Part shown: in pieces, positions 51,957 to 62,715 of the stretch
How the letters are laid out: the number at the start of each line of letters is the position of its first letter
Position numbering within the stretch: the stretch's first letter is position 1
Source of the DNA: Closterium sp. NIES-65
Taxonomy: Eukaryota; Streptophyta; Zygnematophyceae; Desmidiales; Closteriaceae
NCBI GenBank assembly: GCA_948144175.1
Contig: CANXME010002275.1
Span: 5,953,001 to 6,017,000 of the forward strand
Length of the DNA: 64,000 nucleotides
Reading direction: 5' to 3'
The notes under the pieces: generated by a model
Databases searched by the model: none
What the model was told of the DNA's origin: nothing
What the model saw: the letters and a program-made list of their open reading frames with translations, nothing else
Translations under genes and position numbers: made by a program

Positions 51957-54900
51957 TGTTCTTGCAGTTTTGCACACGCTAGGCCCTTGTTCTTGCACGT
52001 TTGCACACGCTAGGCCCCTGTTCTTGCAAATTTGCACACGCCAGGCCCTTGTTCTTGCAATTTTGAACACACTAGGCACTCGTTCTTGCAATTTTGCACA
52101 CACTACGCCCTTGTTTTTGCAATTTTGCACATGCTAGGCTCTGGTTCTTGCCGTTTTGCACTCGCTAGGCCCTTGTTCTTGCAGTTGTGCACTCGCTAGG
52201 CCCTTGTTCTTGCAATTTTGCACTCGCTAGGCCCTTGTTCTTGCAATTTTGCGCACGCTAGGCCCTTTGTTTTGCAGATTTGTACATGCAAGCCCCTTGT
52301 TCTTGCACTTTTGCGCACGCTAGGCCCTTGTTCTTGCACTTTTGCACACGCTAGGCCCTTGTTCTTGCAATTTTGCACACGCTAGGCCCTTGTTCTTGCA
52401 ATTTTGTACATGCTAGGCCCTTTTTCTTCAAATTTGCACACGCTAGGCCCTTGTTCTTTCACTTTTGCACACGCTAGGCCCTTGTTCTTGCAGTTTTGCA
52501 CACACTAGGCCCTTGTTCTTGCAATTTTGCACACACTAGGCCCTTGTTCTTGCAATTTTGCACACGCTAGGCCCTTGTTCTTGCAGTTTTGCACACGCTA
52601 GGCCCTTGTTCTTACACTTTTGCACACGCTAGGCCCTTGTTCTTGCACATTTGTACACGCTAGGCCCTTGTTCTTGCAAATTTGCACACGCTAGGCCCTT
52701 GTTCTTGCAGTTTTGCACACGCTAGGCCCTTGTTCTTGCAATTTTGCACACACTGGCCCTTGTTCTTTCGGTTTTGCACATGGTAGGTTCTTGTTCTTGC
52801 AATTTTGCACACGCTAGGCCCTTGTTCTTGCAATTTTGCACACGCTAGGCCCTTGTTCCTTCGGTTTTGCACATGCTAGGTTCTTGTTCTTGCAATTTTG
52901 CACACGCTAGACCCTTGTTCTTGCAATTTTGCACTCGCTAGGCCCTTGTTCTTGTTTTTTTGAGCAAACTAGGCCCTTGTTCTTGCTATTTTGCACGCGC
53001 TAGGCCCTTGTTCTTGCAATTTTGCACACGCTAGGCCCTTGTTCTTGCAATTTTGCACACGCTAGGCCCTTGTTCTTGCAATTTTGCACACGCTAGGCCC
53101 TTGTTCTTGCAATTCTGCACACGCTAGGCCCTTGTTCTTGCAGTTTTGCGCACGCTAGGCCCTTGTTCTTGCAATTTTGCACACGCTAGGCCCTTGTTCT
53201 TGCAATTTTGCACATTCTAGGCCCTTGTTCTTGCAGTTTTGCACACGCTAGCCCCTTGTTCTTGAGGTTTTCCACACGCTAGGCCCTTGTTCATGCAGTT
53301 TTGCACACGCTAGGCCCTTTTTCTTGCAGTTTTGCACACACTAGGCCCTTGTTCTTGCAGTTTTGCACACGCTAGGCCCTTGTTCTTGCACTTTTGCACA
53401 TTCTAGGCCCTTGTTCTTGCAGTTTTGCACACGCTAGCCCCTTGTTCTTGAGGTTTTCCACATGCTAGGCCCTTGTTCATGCAGTTTTGCACACGCTAGG
53501 CCCTTTTTCTTGCAGTTTTGCACACACTAGGCCCTTGTTCTTGCAGTTTTGCACACGCTAGGCCCTTGTTCTTGCAAATTTGCACACGCTAGGCCCTCGT
53601 TCTTGCAAATTTGCACACGCTAGGCCCTTGTTCTTGCGAATTTGCACACGCTAGGCCCTTGTTCTTGCAAATTTGCACACACTAGGCCCTTGTTCTTGCA
53701 ATTTTGTACACGCTAGGCTCTTGTTCTTGCAAATTTTCACATGCTAGGCTCTTGTTCTTGCAATTTTGCACTCGGTAGGCCCTTGTTCTTGCAATTTTGC
53801 ACAAGCTAGGCCCTTGTTCTTGCAAATTTGCACCTGCTAGGCCCTTGTTCTTGCAAATTTGCACCTGCTAGGCCCTTGTTCTGCACACAGTGGGCCCTTG
53901 TTCTTGCAAATTTGCACATGCTAGGCCCTTGTTCTTGCAAATTCAGACACGCTAGGCCCTTTTTCTTGCAATTTTGCACATTCTAGGCCCTTGTTCTTGC
54001 AGTTTTGCACACACTAGCCCCTTGTTCTTGAGGTTTTCCACACGCTAGGCCCTTGTTCTTGCAGTTTTGCACACGCTAGGCCCTTGTTCTTGCAGTTTTG
54101 CACACGCTAGGCCCTTGTTCTTGCAATTTTGCATACACTAGGCCCTTGTTCTTGCTATTTTGCACAGGCTAGGCCCTTGTCCTTGCTATTTTGCACACGC
54201 TAAGCCCTTGTTCTTGCAATTTTGCGCACACTAGGCCCTTGTTCTTGCAATTTTGCACACGCTAGGCCCTTGTTCTTGCAATTTTGCATACACTAGGCCC
54301 TTGTTCTTGCTATTTTGCACAGGCTAGGCCCTTGTCCTTGCTATTTTGCACACGCTAGGCCCTTGTTCTTGCAATTTTGCGCACGCTAGGCCCTTGTTCC
54401 TGATAATCTGCACATGCTAGGCCCTTGTTCTTGCAAATTTGCACACGCTAGGCCCTTGTTCTTGCAATTTTGCACATTCTAGGCCCTTGTTCTTGCAGTT
54501 TTGCACACGCTAGCCCCTTGTTCTTGAGGTTTTGCACACGCTAGGCCCTTGTTCTTGCAATTTGCACACGCTAGGCCCTTGTTCTTCCATTTTTGCACAT
54601 GCTAGGCCGTTGTTCTTGCAATTTGCACAAGCTAGGCCCTTGTTCTTGCAATTTGCACACGCTAGGCCCTTGTTCTTGCAGTTTTGCACACGCTAGGCCC
54701 TTGTTCTTGCATATTTGCACACACTAGGCCCTTGTTCTTGCAAATTTGCACACGCGAGGCCCTTGTTCTTGCAATTTTGAACACACTAGGCCCTCGTTCT
54801 TGCAATTTTGCACACACTACGCCCTTGTTCTTGCAATTTTGCACATGCTAGGCCCTGGTTCTTGCCGTTTTGCACTCGCTAGGCCCTTGTTCTTGCAGTT

Positions 54901-56225
54901 GTGCACTCGCTAGGCCCTTGTTCTTGCAATTTTGCACTCGCTAGGCCCTTGTTCTTGCAATTTTGCGCACGCTAGGCCCTTTGTTTTGCAGATTTGTACA
55001 TGCTAGCCCCTTGTTCTTGCACTTTTGCGCATGCTAGGCCCTTGTTCTTGCACTTTTGCACACGCTAGGCCCTTGTTCTTGCAGTTTTGCACACGCTAGG
55101 CCCTTGTTCTTGCAATTTTGTACATGCTAGGCCCTTTTTCTTCAAATTTGCACACGCTAGGCCCTTGTTCTTTCACTTTTGCACACGCTAGGCCCTTGTT
55201 CTTGAAGTTTTGCACACACTAGGCCCTTGTTCTTGCAATTTCGCACACACTAGGCCCTTGTTCTTGCAATTTTGCACACGCTAGGCCCTTGTTCTTGCAG
55301 TTTTGCACACGCTAGGCCCTTGTTCTTACACTTTTGCACACGCTAGGCCCTTGTTCTTGCACATTTGTACACGCTAGGCCCTTGTTCTTGCAAATTTGCA
55401 CACGCTAGGCCCTTGTTCTTGCAGTTTTGCACACGCTAGGCCCTTGTTCTTGCAATTTTGCACACGCTAGGCCCTTGTTCCTTCGGTTTTGCACACGCTA
55501 GGCCCTTGTTCTTGCACTTTTGCACACGCTAGGCCCTTGTTCTTGCAATTTTGCACACGCTAGGCCCTTGTTCTTGCAATTTTGCACACGCTAGGCCCTT
55601 GTTCTTGCAGTTTTGCACACGCTAGGCCCTTGTTCTTGCAATTTTGCACACGCTAGGCCCTTGTTCTTGCACATTTGCACATGCTAGGCCCTTGTTCTTG
55701 CAAATTTGCACACGCTAGGCCCTTGTTCTTGCAATTTTGCACACGCTAGGCCCTCGTTCTTGCAATTTTGCACACGCTAGGCCCTCGTTCTTGCAATTTT
55801 GCACACGCTAGGCCCTTGTTCTTTCGGTTTTGCACATATTAGGTTCTTGTTCTTGAAATTTTGCACACGCTAGGCCCTTGTTCTTGCAATTTTGCGCACA
55901 CTAGGCCCTTGTTCTTGCAATTTTGCACACGCTAGGCCCTTGTTCTTGCAATTTTGCATACTCTAGGCCCTTGTTCTTGCTATTTTGCACAGGCTAGGCC
56001 CTTGTCCTTGCTAATTTGCACACGCTAGGCCCTTGTTCTTGCAATTTTGCGCACGCTAGGCCCTTGTTCCTGATAATCTGCACATGCTAGGCCCTTGTTC
56101 TTGCAAATTTGCACACGCTAGGCCCTTGTTCTTGCAATTTTGCACATTCTAGGCCCTTGTTCTTGCAGTTTTGCACACGCTAGCCCCTTGTTCTTGAGGT
56201 TTTCCACACGCTAGGCCCTTGTTCT
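51957..56225 (+). repeat. 5.9-kb-spaced duplication, copy 2
   Basis: This is the counterpart of 46,020-50,290. The 22-bp monomer is at 53,872-53,893. Only scattered single-base differences were seen, for example GCAGT against GAAGT near 55,204 and CATGTTAGG against CATATTAGG near 55,836. The 1.67-kb stretch between the copies (50,290-51,957) is itself related to the last part of each copy, so the full unit is about 5.94 kb. Confidence 0.85.
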
Positions 56226-58936
56226 TTCAATTTTGCACACGCCATGCCCTTGTTCTTGCAGTTTTGCACACGCTAGGCCCTTGTTCTTGCACGTTTGCAC
56301 ACGCTAGGCCCCTGTTCTTGCAATTTTGCACACGCTAGGCCCTTGTTCTTGCAATTTTGCACAAGCTAGGCCCTTGTTCTTGCAAGTTTGCACACGCTAG
56401 GCCCTTAATCTTGCAATTTTGCACACGCTAGGCCCTTGTTCTTGCAATTTGCACACGCTAGGCCCTTGTTCTTGCAATTTGCACACGCTAGGCCCTTGTT
56501 CTTGCAGTTTTGCACACGCTAGGCCCTTGTTCTTGCATATTTGCACACACTAGGCCCTTGTTCTTGCAAATTTGCACACGCAAGGCCCTTGTTCTTGCAA
56601 TTTTGAACACACTAGGCCCTCGTTCTTGCAATTTTGCACACACTACGCCCTTGTTCTTGCAATTTTGCACATGCTAGGCCCTGGTTCTTGCCGTTTTGCA
56701 CTCGCTAGGCCCTTGTTCTTGCAGTTGTGCACTCGCTAGGCCCTTGTTCTTGCAATTTTGCACTCGCTAGGCCCTTGTTCTTGCAATTTTGCGCACGCTA
56801 GGCCCTTTGTTTTGCAGATTTGTACATGCTAGCCCCTTGTTCTTGCACTTTTGCGCACGCTAGGCCCTTGTTCTTGCACTTTTGCACACGCTAGGCCCTT
56901 GTTCTTGCAGTTTTGCACACGCTAGGCCCTTGTTCTTGCAATTTTGTACATGCTAGGCCCTTTTTCTTCAAATTTGCACACGCTAGGCCCTTGTTCTTTC
57001 ACTTTTGCACACGCTAGGCCCTTGTTCTTGCAGTTTTGCACACACTAGGCCCTTGTTCTTGCAATTTTGCACACACTAGGCCCTTGTTCTTGCAATTTTG
57101 CACACGCTAGGCCCTTGTTCTTGCAGTTTTGCACACGCTAGGCCCTTGTTCTTACACTTTTGCACACGCTAGGCCCTTGTTCTTGCACATTTGTACACGC
57201 TAGGCCCTTGTTCTTGCAAATTTGCACACGCTAGGCCCTTGTTCTTGCAGTTTTGCACACGCTAGGCCCTTGTTCTTGCAATTTTGCACACGCTAGGCCC
57301 TTGTTCCTTCGGTTTTGCACATGCTAGAATCTTGTTCTTGCAATTTTGCACACGCTAGGCCCTTGTTCTTGCAATTTTGCACACGCTAGGCCCTTGTTCC
57401 TTCGGTTTTGCACATGCTAGGTTCTTGTTCTTGCAATTTTGCACACGCTAGACCCTTGTTCTTGCAATTTTGCACTCGCTAGGCCCTTGTTCTTGTTTTT
57501 TTTAACAAACTAGGCCCTTGTTCTTGCTATTTTGCACGCGCTAGGCCCTTGTTCTTGCAATTTTGCACACGCTAGGCCCTTGTTCTTGCAATTTTGCACA
57601 CGCTAGGCCCTTGTTCTTGCAATTTTGCACACGCTAGGCCCTTGTTCTTGCAATTCTGCACACGCTAGGCCCTTGTTCTTGCAGTTTTGCGCACGCTAGG
57701 CCCTTGTTCTTGCAGTTTTGCACACGCTAGGCCCTTGTTCTTGCACTTTTGCACACGCTAGGCCCTTGTTCTTGCAGTTTTGCATACGCTAGGCCCTTGT
57801 TCTTGCAATTTTGTACATGCTAGGCCCTTTTTCTTCAAATTTACACACGCTAGGCCCTTGTTCTTTCACTTTTGCACACACTAGGCCCTTGTTCTTGCAG
57901 TTTTGCACACGCTAGGCCCTTGTTCTTGCAATTTTGCGCACGCTAGGCCCTTTTTTTTGCAGATTTGCACACGCTAGGCCCTTGTTCTTGCACTTTTGCG
58001 CACGCTAGGCCCTTGTTCAGGCAATTTTGCACACGCTAGGCCCTTGTTCTTGCAATTTTGTACACGCTAGGCCCTTATTTTTCAAATTTGCACACGCTAG
58101 GCCCTTGTTCTTGCACTTTTGCACGCGCTAGGCCCTTGTTCTTGCAGTTTTGCACACGCTAGGCCCTTGTTCTTGCAATTTTGCACACGCTAGGCCCTTG
58201 TTCTTGCAATTTTGCACACGCTAGGCCCTTGTTCTTGCAGTTTTGCACACGCTAGGCCCTTGTTCTTGCAATTTTGCACACGCTAGGCCCTTGTTCTTGC
58301 ACATTTGCACATGCTAGGCCCTTGTTCTTGCAAATTTGCACACGCTAGGCCCTTGTTCTTGCAATTTTGCACACGCTAGGCCCTCGTTCTTGCAATTTTG
58401 CACACGCTAGGCCCTCGTTCTTGCAATTTTGCACACGCTAGGCCCTTGTTCTTTCGGTTTTGCACATGTTAGGTTCTTGTTCTTGAAATTTTGCACACGC
58501 TAGGCCCTTGTTCTTGCAATTTTGCACACGCTAGGCCCTTGTTCTTGAAATTTTGCACACGCTAGGCCCTCGTTCTTGCAATTTTGCACACGCTAGGCTC
58601 TTGTTATTTCGGTTTTGCACTTGCTAGGTTCTTGTTCTTGCAATTTTGCACACGCTAGGCCATTGTTCTTGCAATTTTGCATACGCTAGGCCCTTGTTCT
58701 TGCAATTTTGCACATGCTAAGCCCTTGTTCTTGCAATTTGCATACGCTAGGCCCTTGTTCTTGCAATTTTGCACACGCTAGGCCCTTGTTCTTGCTATTT
58801 TGCACACGCTAGGCCCTTGTTCTTGCTATTTTGCATACGCTAGGCCCTTGTCTTGCTATTTTGCAGAGGCTATGCCCTTGTACTTGCAATTTTGCACTCA
58901 CTAGGCCCTTGTTCTTGCAATTTTCCATATGCTAGG

Positions 58937-59069
58937 TGAAGTTTGAACCGTGAAATTTCCGTCGACGGCGTTTCTTATGAACTCGACTTTTCTGTTCAGA
59001 AACTAGGACCAACGATGTTGAGATATTTTGGCTACTAATCTTCATAGACTCTGTCCTTAGTCTCTAACA
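58937..59069 (+). repeat. Non-satellite island, copy 1 (133 bp)
   Basis: The satellite breaks off at CATATGCTAGG and resumes as TTTTGCACACTCTAGG. The 133 bp between are unrelated to the monomer apart from an ACTAGG word. They contain a perfect 10-bp palindrome, CCGTCGACGG (58,959-58,968). The same 133 bp occur at 60,942-61,074 (about two differences) and, more diverged, at 62,716-62,848. It may derive from a plant retrotransposon LTR; I cannot confirm the family. Confidence 0.9.
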
Positions 59070-60941
59070 TTTTGCACACTCTAGGCCCTTGTTCTTGCAA
59101 TTTGCACACGCTAGGCCCTTGTTCTTGCAGTTTTGCACACGCTAGGCCCTTGTTCTTACACTTTTGCACACGCTAGGCCCTTGTTCTTGCACATTTGTAC
59201 ACGCTAGGCCCTTGTTCTTGCAAATTTGCACACGCTAGGCCCTTGTTCTTGCAGTTTTGCACACGCTAGGCCCTTGTTCTTGCAATTTTGCACACGCTAG
59301 GCCCTTGTTCCTTCGGTTTTGCACATGCTAGGTTCTTGTTCTTGCAATTTTGCACACGCTAGGCCCTTGTTCTTGCAATTTTGCACACGCTAGGCCCTTG
59401 TTCCTTCGGTTTTGCACATGCTAGGTTCTTGTTCTTGCAATTTTGCACACGCTAGACCCTTGTTCTTGCAATTTTGCACTCGCTAGGCCCTTGTTCTTGT
59501 TTTTTTGAACAAACTAGGCCCTTGTTCTTGCTATTTTGCACGCGCTAGGCCCTTGTTCTTGCAATTTTGCACACGCTAGGCCCTTGTTCTTGCAATTTTG
59601 CACACGCTAGGCCCTTGTTCTTGCAATTTTGCACACGCTAGGCCCTTGTTCTTGCAATTCTGCACACGCTAGGCCCTTGTTCTTGCAGTTTTGCGCACGC
59701 TAGGCCCTTGTTCTTGCAGTTTTGCACACGCTAGGCCCTTATTCTTGCACTTTTGCACACGCTAGGCCCTTGTTCTTGCAGTTTTGCATACGCTAGGCCC
59801 TTGTTCTTGCAATTTTGTACATGCTAGGCCCTTTTTCTTCAAATTTACACACGCTAGGCCCTTGTTCTTTCACTTTTGCACACACTAGGCCCTTGTTCTT
59901 GCAGTTTTGCACACGCTAGGCCCTTGTTCTTGCAATTTTGCGCACGCTAGGCCCTTTTTTTTGCAGATTTGCACACGCTAGGCCCTTGTTCTTGCACTTT
60001 TGCGCACGCTAGGCCCTTGTTCAGGCAATTTTGCACACGCTAGGCCCTTGTTCTTGCAATTTTGTACACGCTAGGCCCTTATTTTTCAAATTTGCACACG
60101 CTAGGCCCTTGTTCTTGCACTTTTGCACACGCTAGGCCCTTGTTCTTGCAGTTTTGCACACGCTAGGCCCTTGTTCTTGCAATTTTGCACACGCTAGGCC
60201 CTTGTTCTTGCAATTTTGCACACGCTAGGCCCTTGTTCTTGCAGTTTTGCACACGCTAGGCCCTTGTTCTTGCAATTTTGCACACGCTAGGCCCTTGTTC
60301 TTGCACATTTGCACCTGCTAGGCCCTTGTTGTTGCAAATTTGCACACGCTAGGCCCTTGTTCTTGCAATTTTGCACACGCTAGGCCCTCGTTCTTGCAAT
60401 TTTGCACACGCTAGGCCCTTGTTCTTGCAATTTTGCACACGCTAGGCCCTTGTTCTTTCGGTTTTGCACATGTTAGGTTCTTGTTCTTGAAATTTTGCAC
60501 ACGCTAGGCCCTTGTTCTTGCAATTTTGCACACGCTAGGCCCTTGTTCTTGAAATTTTGCACACGCTAGGCCCTCGTTCTTGCAATTTTGCACACGCTAG
60601 GCTCTTGTTATTTCGGTTTTGCACTTGCTAGGTTCTTGTTCTTGCAATTTTGCACACGCTAGGCCATTGTTCTTGCAATTTTGCATACGCTAGGCCCTTG
60701 TTCTTGCAATTTTGCACATGCTAAGCCCTTGTTCTTGCAATTTGCATACGCTAGGCCCTTGTTCTTGCAATTTTGCACACGCTAGGCCCTTGTTCTTGCT
60801 ATTTTGCACACGCTAGGCCCTTGTTCTTGCTATTTTGCATACGCTAGGCCCTTGTTCTTGCTATTTTGCAGAGGCTATGCCCTTGTACTTGCAATTTTGC
60901 ACTCACTAGGCCCTTGTTCTTGCAATTTTCCATATGCTAGG

Positions 60942-61074
60942 TGAAGTTTGAACCGTGAAATTTCCGTCGACGGCGTTTCTTATGAACTTGACTTTTCTGT
61001 TCAGAAACTAGGCCCAACGATGTTGAGATATTTTGGCTACTAATCTTCATAGACTCTGTCCTTAGTCTCTAACA
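60942..61074 (+). repeat. Non-satellite island, copy 2 (133 bp)
   Basis: This is the second copy of the island, 2,005 bp after the first, with the same left and right junctions. CCGTCGACGG is at 60,964-60,973 and CTAGGCCC, a word shared with the satellite core, at 61,008-61,015. It differs from the copy at 62,716 at about 11 of 133 positions by hand count, mostly in the first half. Confidence 0.9.
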
Positions 61075-61125
61075 TTTTGCACACTCTAGGCCCTTGTTCT
61101 TGCAATTTGCACACGCTAGGCCCTT

Positions 61126-61970
61126 GTTCTTGCTGTTTTGCACACGCTAGGCCCTTGTTCTTGCAATTTTGCACACGCTAGGCCCTTGTTCTTGCAATTT
61201 TTTACACACTAGGCCCTTGTTCTTGTTATTTTGCACACGCTAGGCCCTTGTTCTTGCTTTTTTGCACACGCTAGGCCCTTGTTCTTGCTATTTTGCAGAG
61301 GCTAGGCCCTTGTTCTTGCAAATTTGCACTCACTAGGCCCTTGTTCTTGCAAGTTTCACACGCTAGGCCCTTGTTCTTGCAGTTTTGCACACGGTAGGCC
61401 CTTGTTCTTGCAAATTTACACATGCTAGGCCCTTCTTCTTGTAGTTTTGCACACGCTAGGCCCTTGTTCTTGCAATTTTGCACACGCTAGGCCCTTGTTC
61501 TTGCAAATTTGCACACGCTATGCCCTTGTTCTTGCAATTTTGCAATTGCTAGGCCCTTGTTCTTGCCGTTTTCCACTCGCTAGGCCCTTCTTCTTGCAAT
61601 TTTGCACACGGTAGGCCCTTGTTCTTGCAATTTTGCACACGCTATGCCCTTGTTCTTGCAATTTTGCACACGCTAGGCCCTTGTTCTTGAAAATTTGCAC
61701 ACGCTAGGCCCTTGTTTTTGCAATTTTGCACACGCTAGGCCCTTGTTCTTGCAATTTTTCACACGCTAGGCACTTGTTCTTGCACGTTTTTACACGCTAG
61801 GCCCTTGCTCTTGCAATTTTTCACATGCTAGGCCCTTGTTCTTGCAGTTTTGCACACGCTGGGCCCTTGTTCTTGCAGTTGTGCACATGCTAGGCCATTG
61901 TTCTTGTAGTTGTGCACACGCTAGGCCCTTGTTCTTGCAATTTTGCACACGCTAGGCCCTTTTTCTTGAA
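61126..61970 (+). repeat. Mixed satellite tail before the spacer
   Basis: These 27 or so monomers are less uniform than those to the left: TTTTTACACACTAGG, CAAGTTTCACACG (short), CACACGGTAGG, CTTCTTCTTGTAGTTTTGC, GCCGTTTTCCACTCG and GTTTTTACACG forms occur. The order CACACGGTAGG, CAAATTT, CTTCTTCTTGTAG (61,391-61,459) recurs beyond the spacer at 63,503-63,570. This links the two sides of the spacer. Confidence 0.8.
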
Positions 61971-62095
61971 ATATTTGTTGAGTGATGCTACCATTCGCAT
62001 TCACGTCTGTCTGTCTCCCATCATATGTTCGTGCGCTGCATGCGTGTTCTGAGTGTGTGCAAGAATTTGTGTTTTGTGCGGTTTGGTTTTTCTGA

Positions 62096-62112
62096 GTGTG
62101 TGTGTGTGTGTG
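62096..62112 (+). repeat. GT dinucleotide microsatellite
   Basis: About eight and a half GT units in a row lie within the spacer. A short TG-rich stretch also precedes it (62,041-62,060). It is a simple repeat of no evident function. Confidence 0.9.
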
Positions 62113-62124
62113 AATGTTATTTGG

Positions 62125-62160
62125 CTTGAGCAGATATCTGAAGTGACTCCTCTGCTCAAG
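62125..62160. other. Inverted repeat, 9-bp stem and 18-nt loop
   Basis: CTTGAGCAG (62,125-62,133) is perfectly complementary to CTGCTCAAG (62,152-62,160). It is not followed by a T run, and no gene abuts it, so I do not call it a terminator. It may be chance. Confidence 0.5.
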
Positions 62161-62211
62161 AGCTTTCCGAGGAACCAAGTATCGCTTCAATCGGAGCACG
62201 AACAAGAAAGT

Positions 62212-62231
62212 TACGAACGTTGGAGTTCGTA
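62212..62231. other. Inverted repeat, 7-bp stem and 6-nt loop
   Basis: TACGAAC (62,212-62,218) pairs with GTTCGTA (62,225-62,231) across GTTGGA. It is a short perfect hairpin of unknown role in the spacer, quite possibly chance. Confidence 0.45.
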
Positions 62232-62715
62232 TGCTTTTGATATTTGGTTGTGGTGACTATGGGAAGTTGTGGGGTTGACTCAATATGGGGTACAGACTTT
62301 TGAGGGTTGGGAAATTCGTCTTTTCTACTGTAGTTGCTGCCAAATGGCTGGGAGAAACCAAACCAGGCTGGCAAGTGTGGCCAAGTTGGGTTGAGGTGGA
62401 TTGTGGAGGTTGGGATAGTGACAAAGGTCAAAGTTGGGTTGCCTATGGGGAATGGAATTGTATGGCATGGGGTTTCCTTGGTTGGGGACTCTCTTGGGAC
62501 CTTCCCTCTCGTCCTCCTCATCCCTTCCACCTGGTTTAGTGCTACTTCAATTCTCTTGTGGGTACTTGTGTGAACTTTGTGATTGAGTTAAGATTCTTTG
62601 GCAGCATACCCCCTAGTGCGCCGAAATTGATAGCTCAAGAAATACTTCACCTATTCGCATGATTCAACTTGGGAATTGTAGCCACGGAGTAGAGCTACAA
62701 TATATTCGAGTTTGA

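Larger units (their letters stand above)
44690..57115 (+). repeat. Array domain D (GCAGT/GCACT/CAAAT variants)
   Basis: From about 44,690 the CCAAT and GAAAT monomers disappear and GCAGTTTTGC, GCACTTTTGC, GCAAATTTGC and GCACATTTG take over. Marks of the domain are CTAGCCCCTTGTTCTTGAGG with TTTTCCACACG, TTCCTGATAATCTGCACATG, CCTTCGGTTTTGCACATG, CCCTTTGTTTTGCAGATTTG and AATTTGAACACACTAGG. A recurring start block (GCAGTTTTGC, then GCATATTTG or GCACGTTTG, then CAAATTTGCACACGCCAGG) lies at 45,267, 46,011, 48,726, 50,275, 51,948, 54,662 and 56,488, spacings 744, 2,715, 1,549, 1,673, 2,714 and 1,826 bp. No gene is seen. Confidence 0.9.
57115..61125 (+). repeat. 2,005-bp tandem duplication carrying a 133-bp island
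   Basis: The unit at about 57,115-59,120 is repeated at about 59,121-61,125, offset 2,005 bp. Each copy starts with a TTCTTACACTTTTGC monomer series and ends with a 133-bp non-satellite island plus two monomers. 2,005 is not a multiple of 31 because of the island and short monomers. Differences are few by eye, such as CTAGAATCTTG against CTAGGTTCTTG near 57,326 and 59,331. After copy 2 the array turns to a different mixture, so the unit was doubled only once. Confidence 0.9.
1..61970 (+). repeat. 31-bp satellite array, main block
   Basis: Head-to-tail copies of a 31-bp monomer fill this block without spacers. A 16-nt core, CTAGGCCCTTGTTCTT, is well conserved. The other 15 nt are variable, most often GCAATTTTGCACACG, with CCAAT, GAAAT, GCTAT, GCAGT, GCACT and CAAAT alternatives in the first part and CACTCG, CACATG, CACACA in the last. 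Most monomers are exactly 31 bp; 30-bp and rare 22-bp forms occur and serve as markers. All monomers I read have the same orientation. The only interruptions are two 133-bp islands near 58.9 and 61.0 kb. The array begins before the window. This is satellite DNA of the kind found in heterochromatin or centromeric and subtelomeric blocks; which of these applies cannot be told from the sequence. No coding function is seen. Confidence 0.98.

Noticed and set aside
58937-59069. Island as a transposon with target-site duplication and terminal inverted repeats
   Set aside because: I found no terminal inverted repeats or flanking direct repeats, and the right junction is shared with the spacer copy, which fits copying of an array-edge junction better.
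1-61970. CRISPR array
   Set aside because: Repeats abut with no unique spacers, all 31 bp are similar, there are no cas genes, and the array is far too long and nested.
1-61970. Telomeric or interstitial telomere repeat
   Set aside because: The monomer has no TTTAGGG- or TTAGGG-type motif, and 31 bp is far longer than usual telomere units.
1-61970. CENP-B box in the monomer
   Set aside because: The core lacks the TTCG and CGGG elements in the required spacing. A centromeric role is neither shown nor excluded.
1-61970. Coding tandem repeats such as a zinc-finger, TPR or silk-like exon
   Set aside because: Coding repeats keep a unit divisible by three and conserve a frame. Here the unit is 31 bp and stops recur in every frame each 93 bp.
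62125-62160. Transcription terminator hairpin
   Set aside because: There is no T run after it, no neighbouring gene, and the setting is eukaryotic satellite DNA.
62156-62530. A 124-codon minus-strand frame, and overlapping plus-strand frames of 67-84 codons, in the spacer
   Set aside because: No domain, signal or codon pattern is recognised, frames overlap on both strands, and the longest uses an ordinary amount of sequence for chance. Plus-strand frames are Trp/Gly-rich because of TGG-rich DNA.
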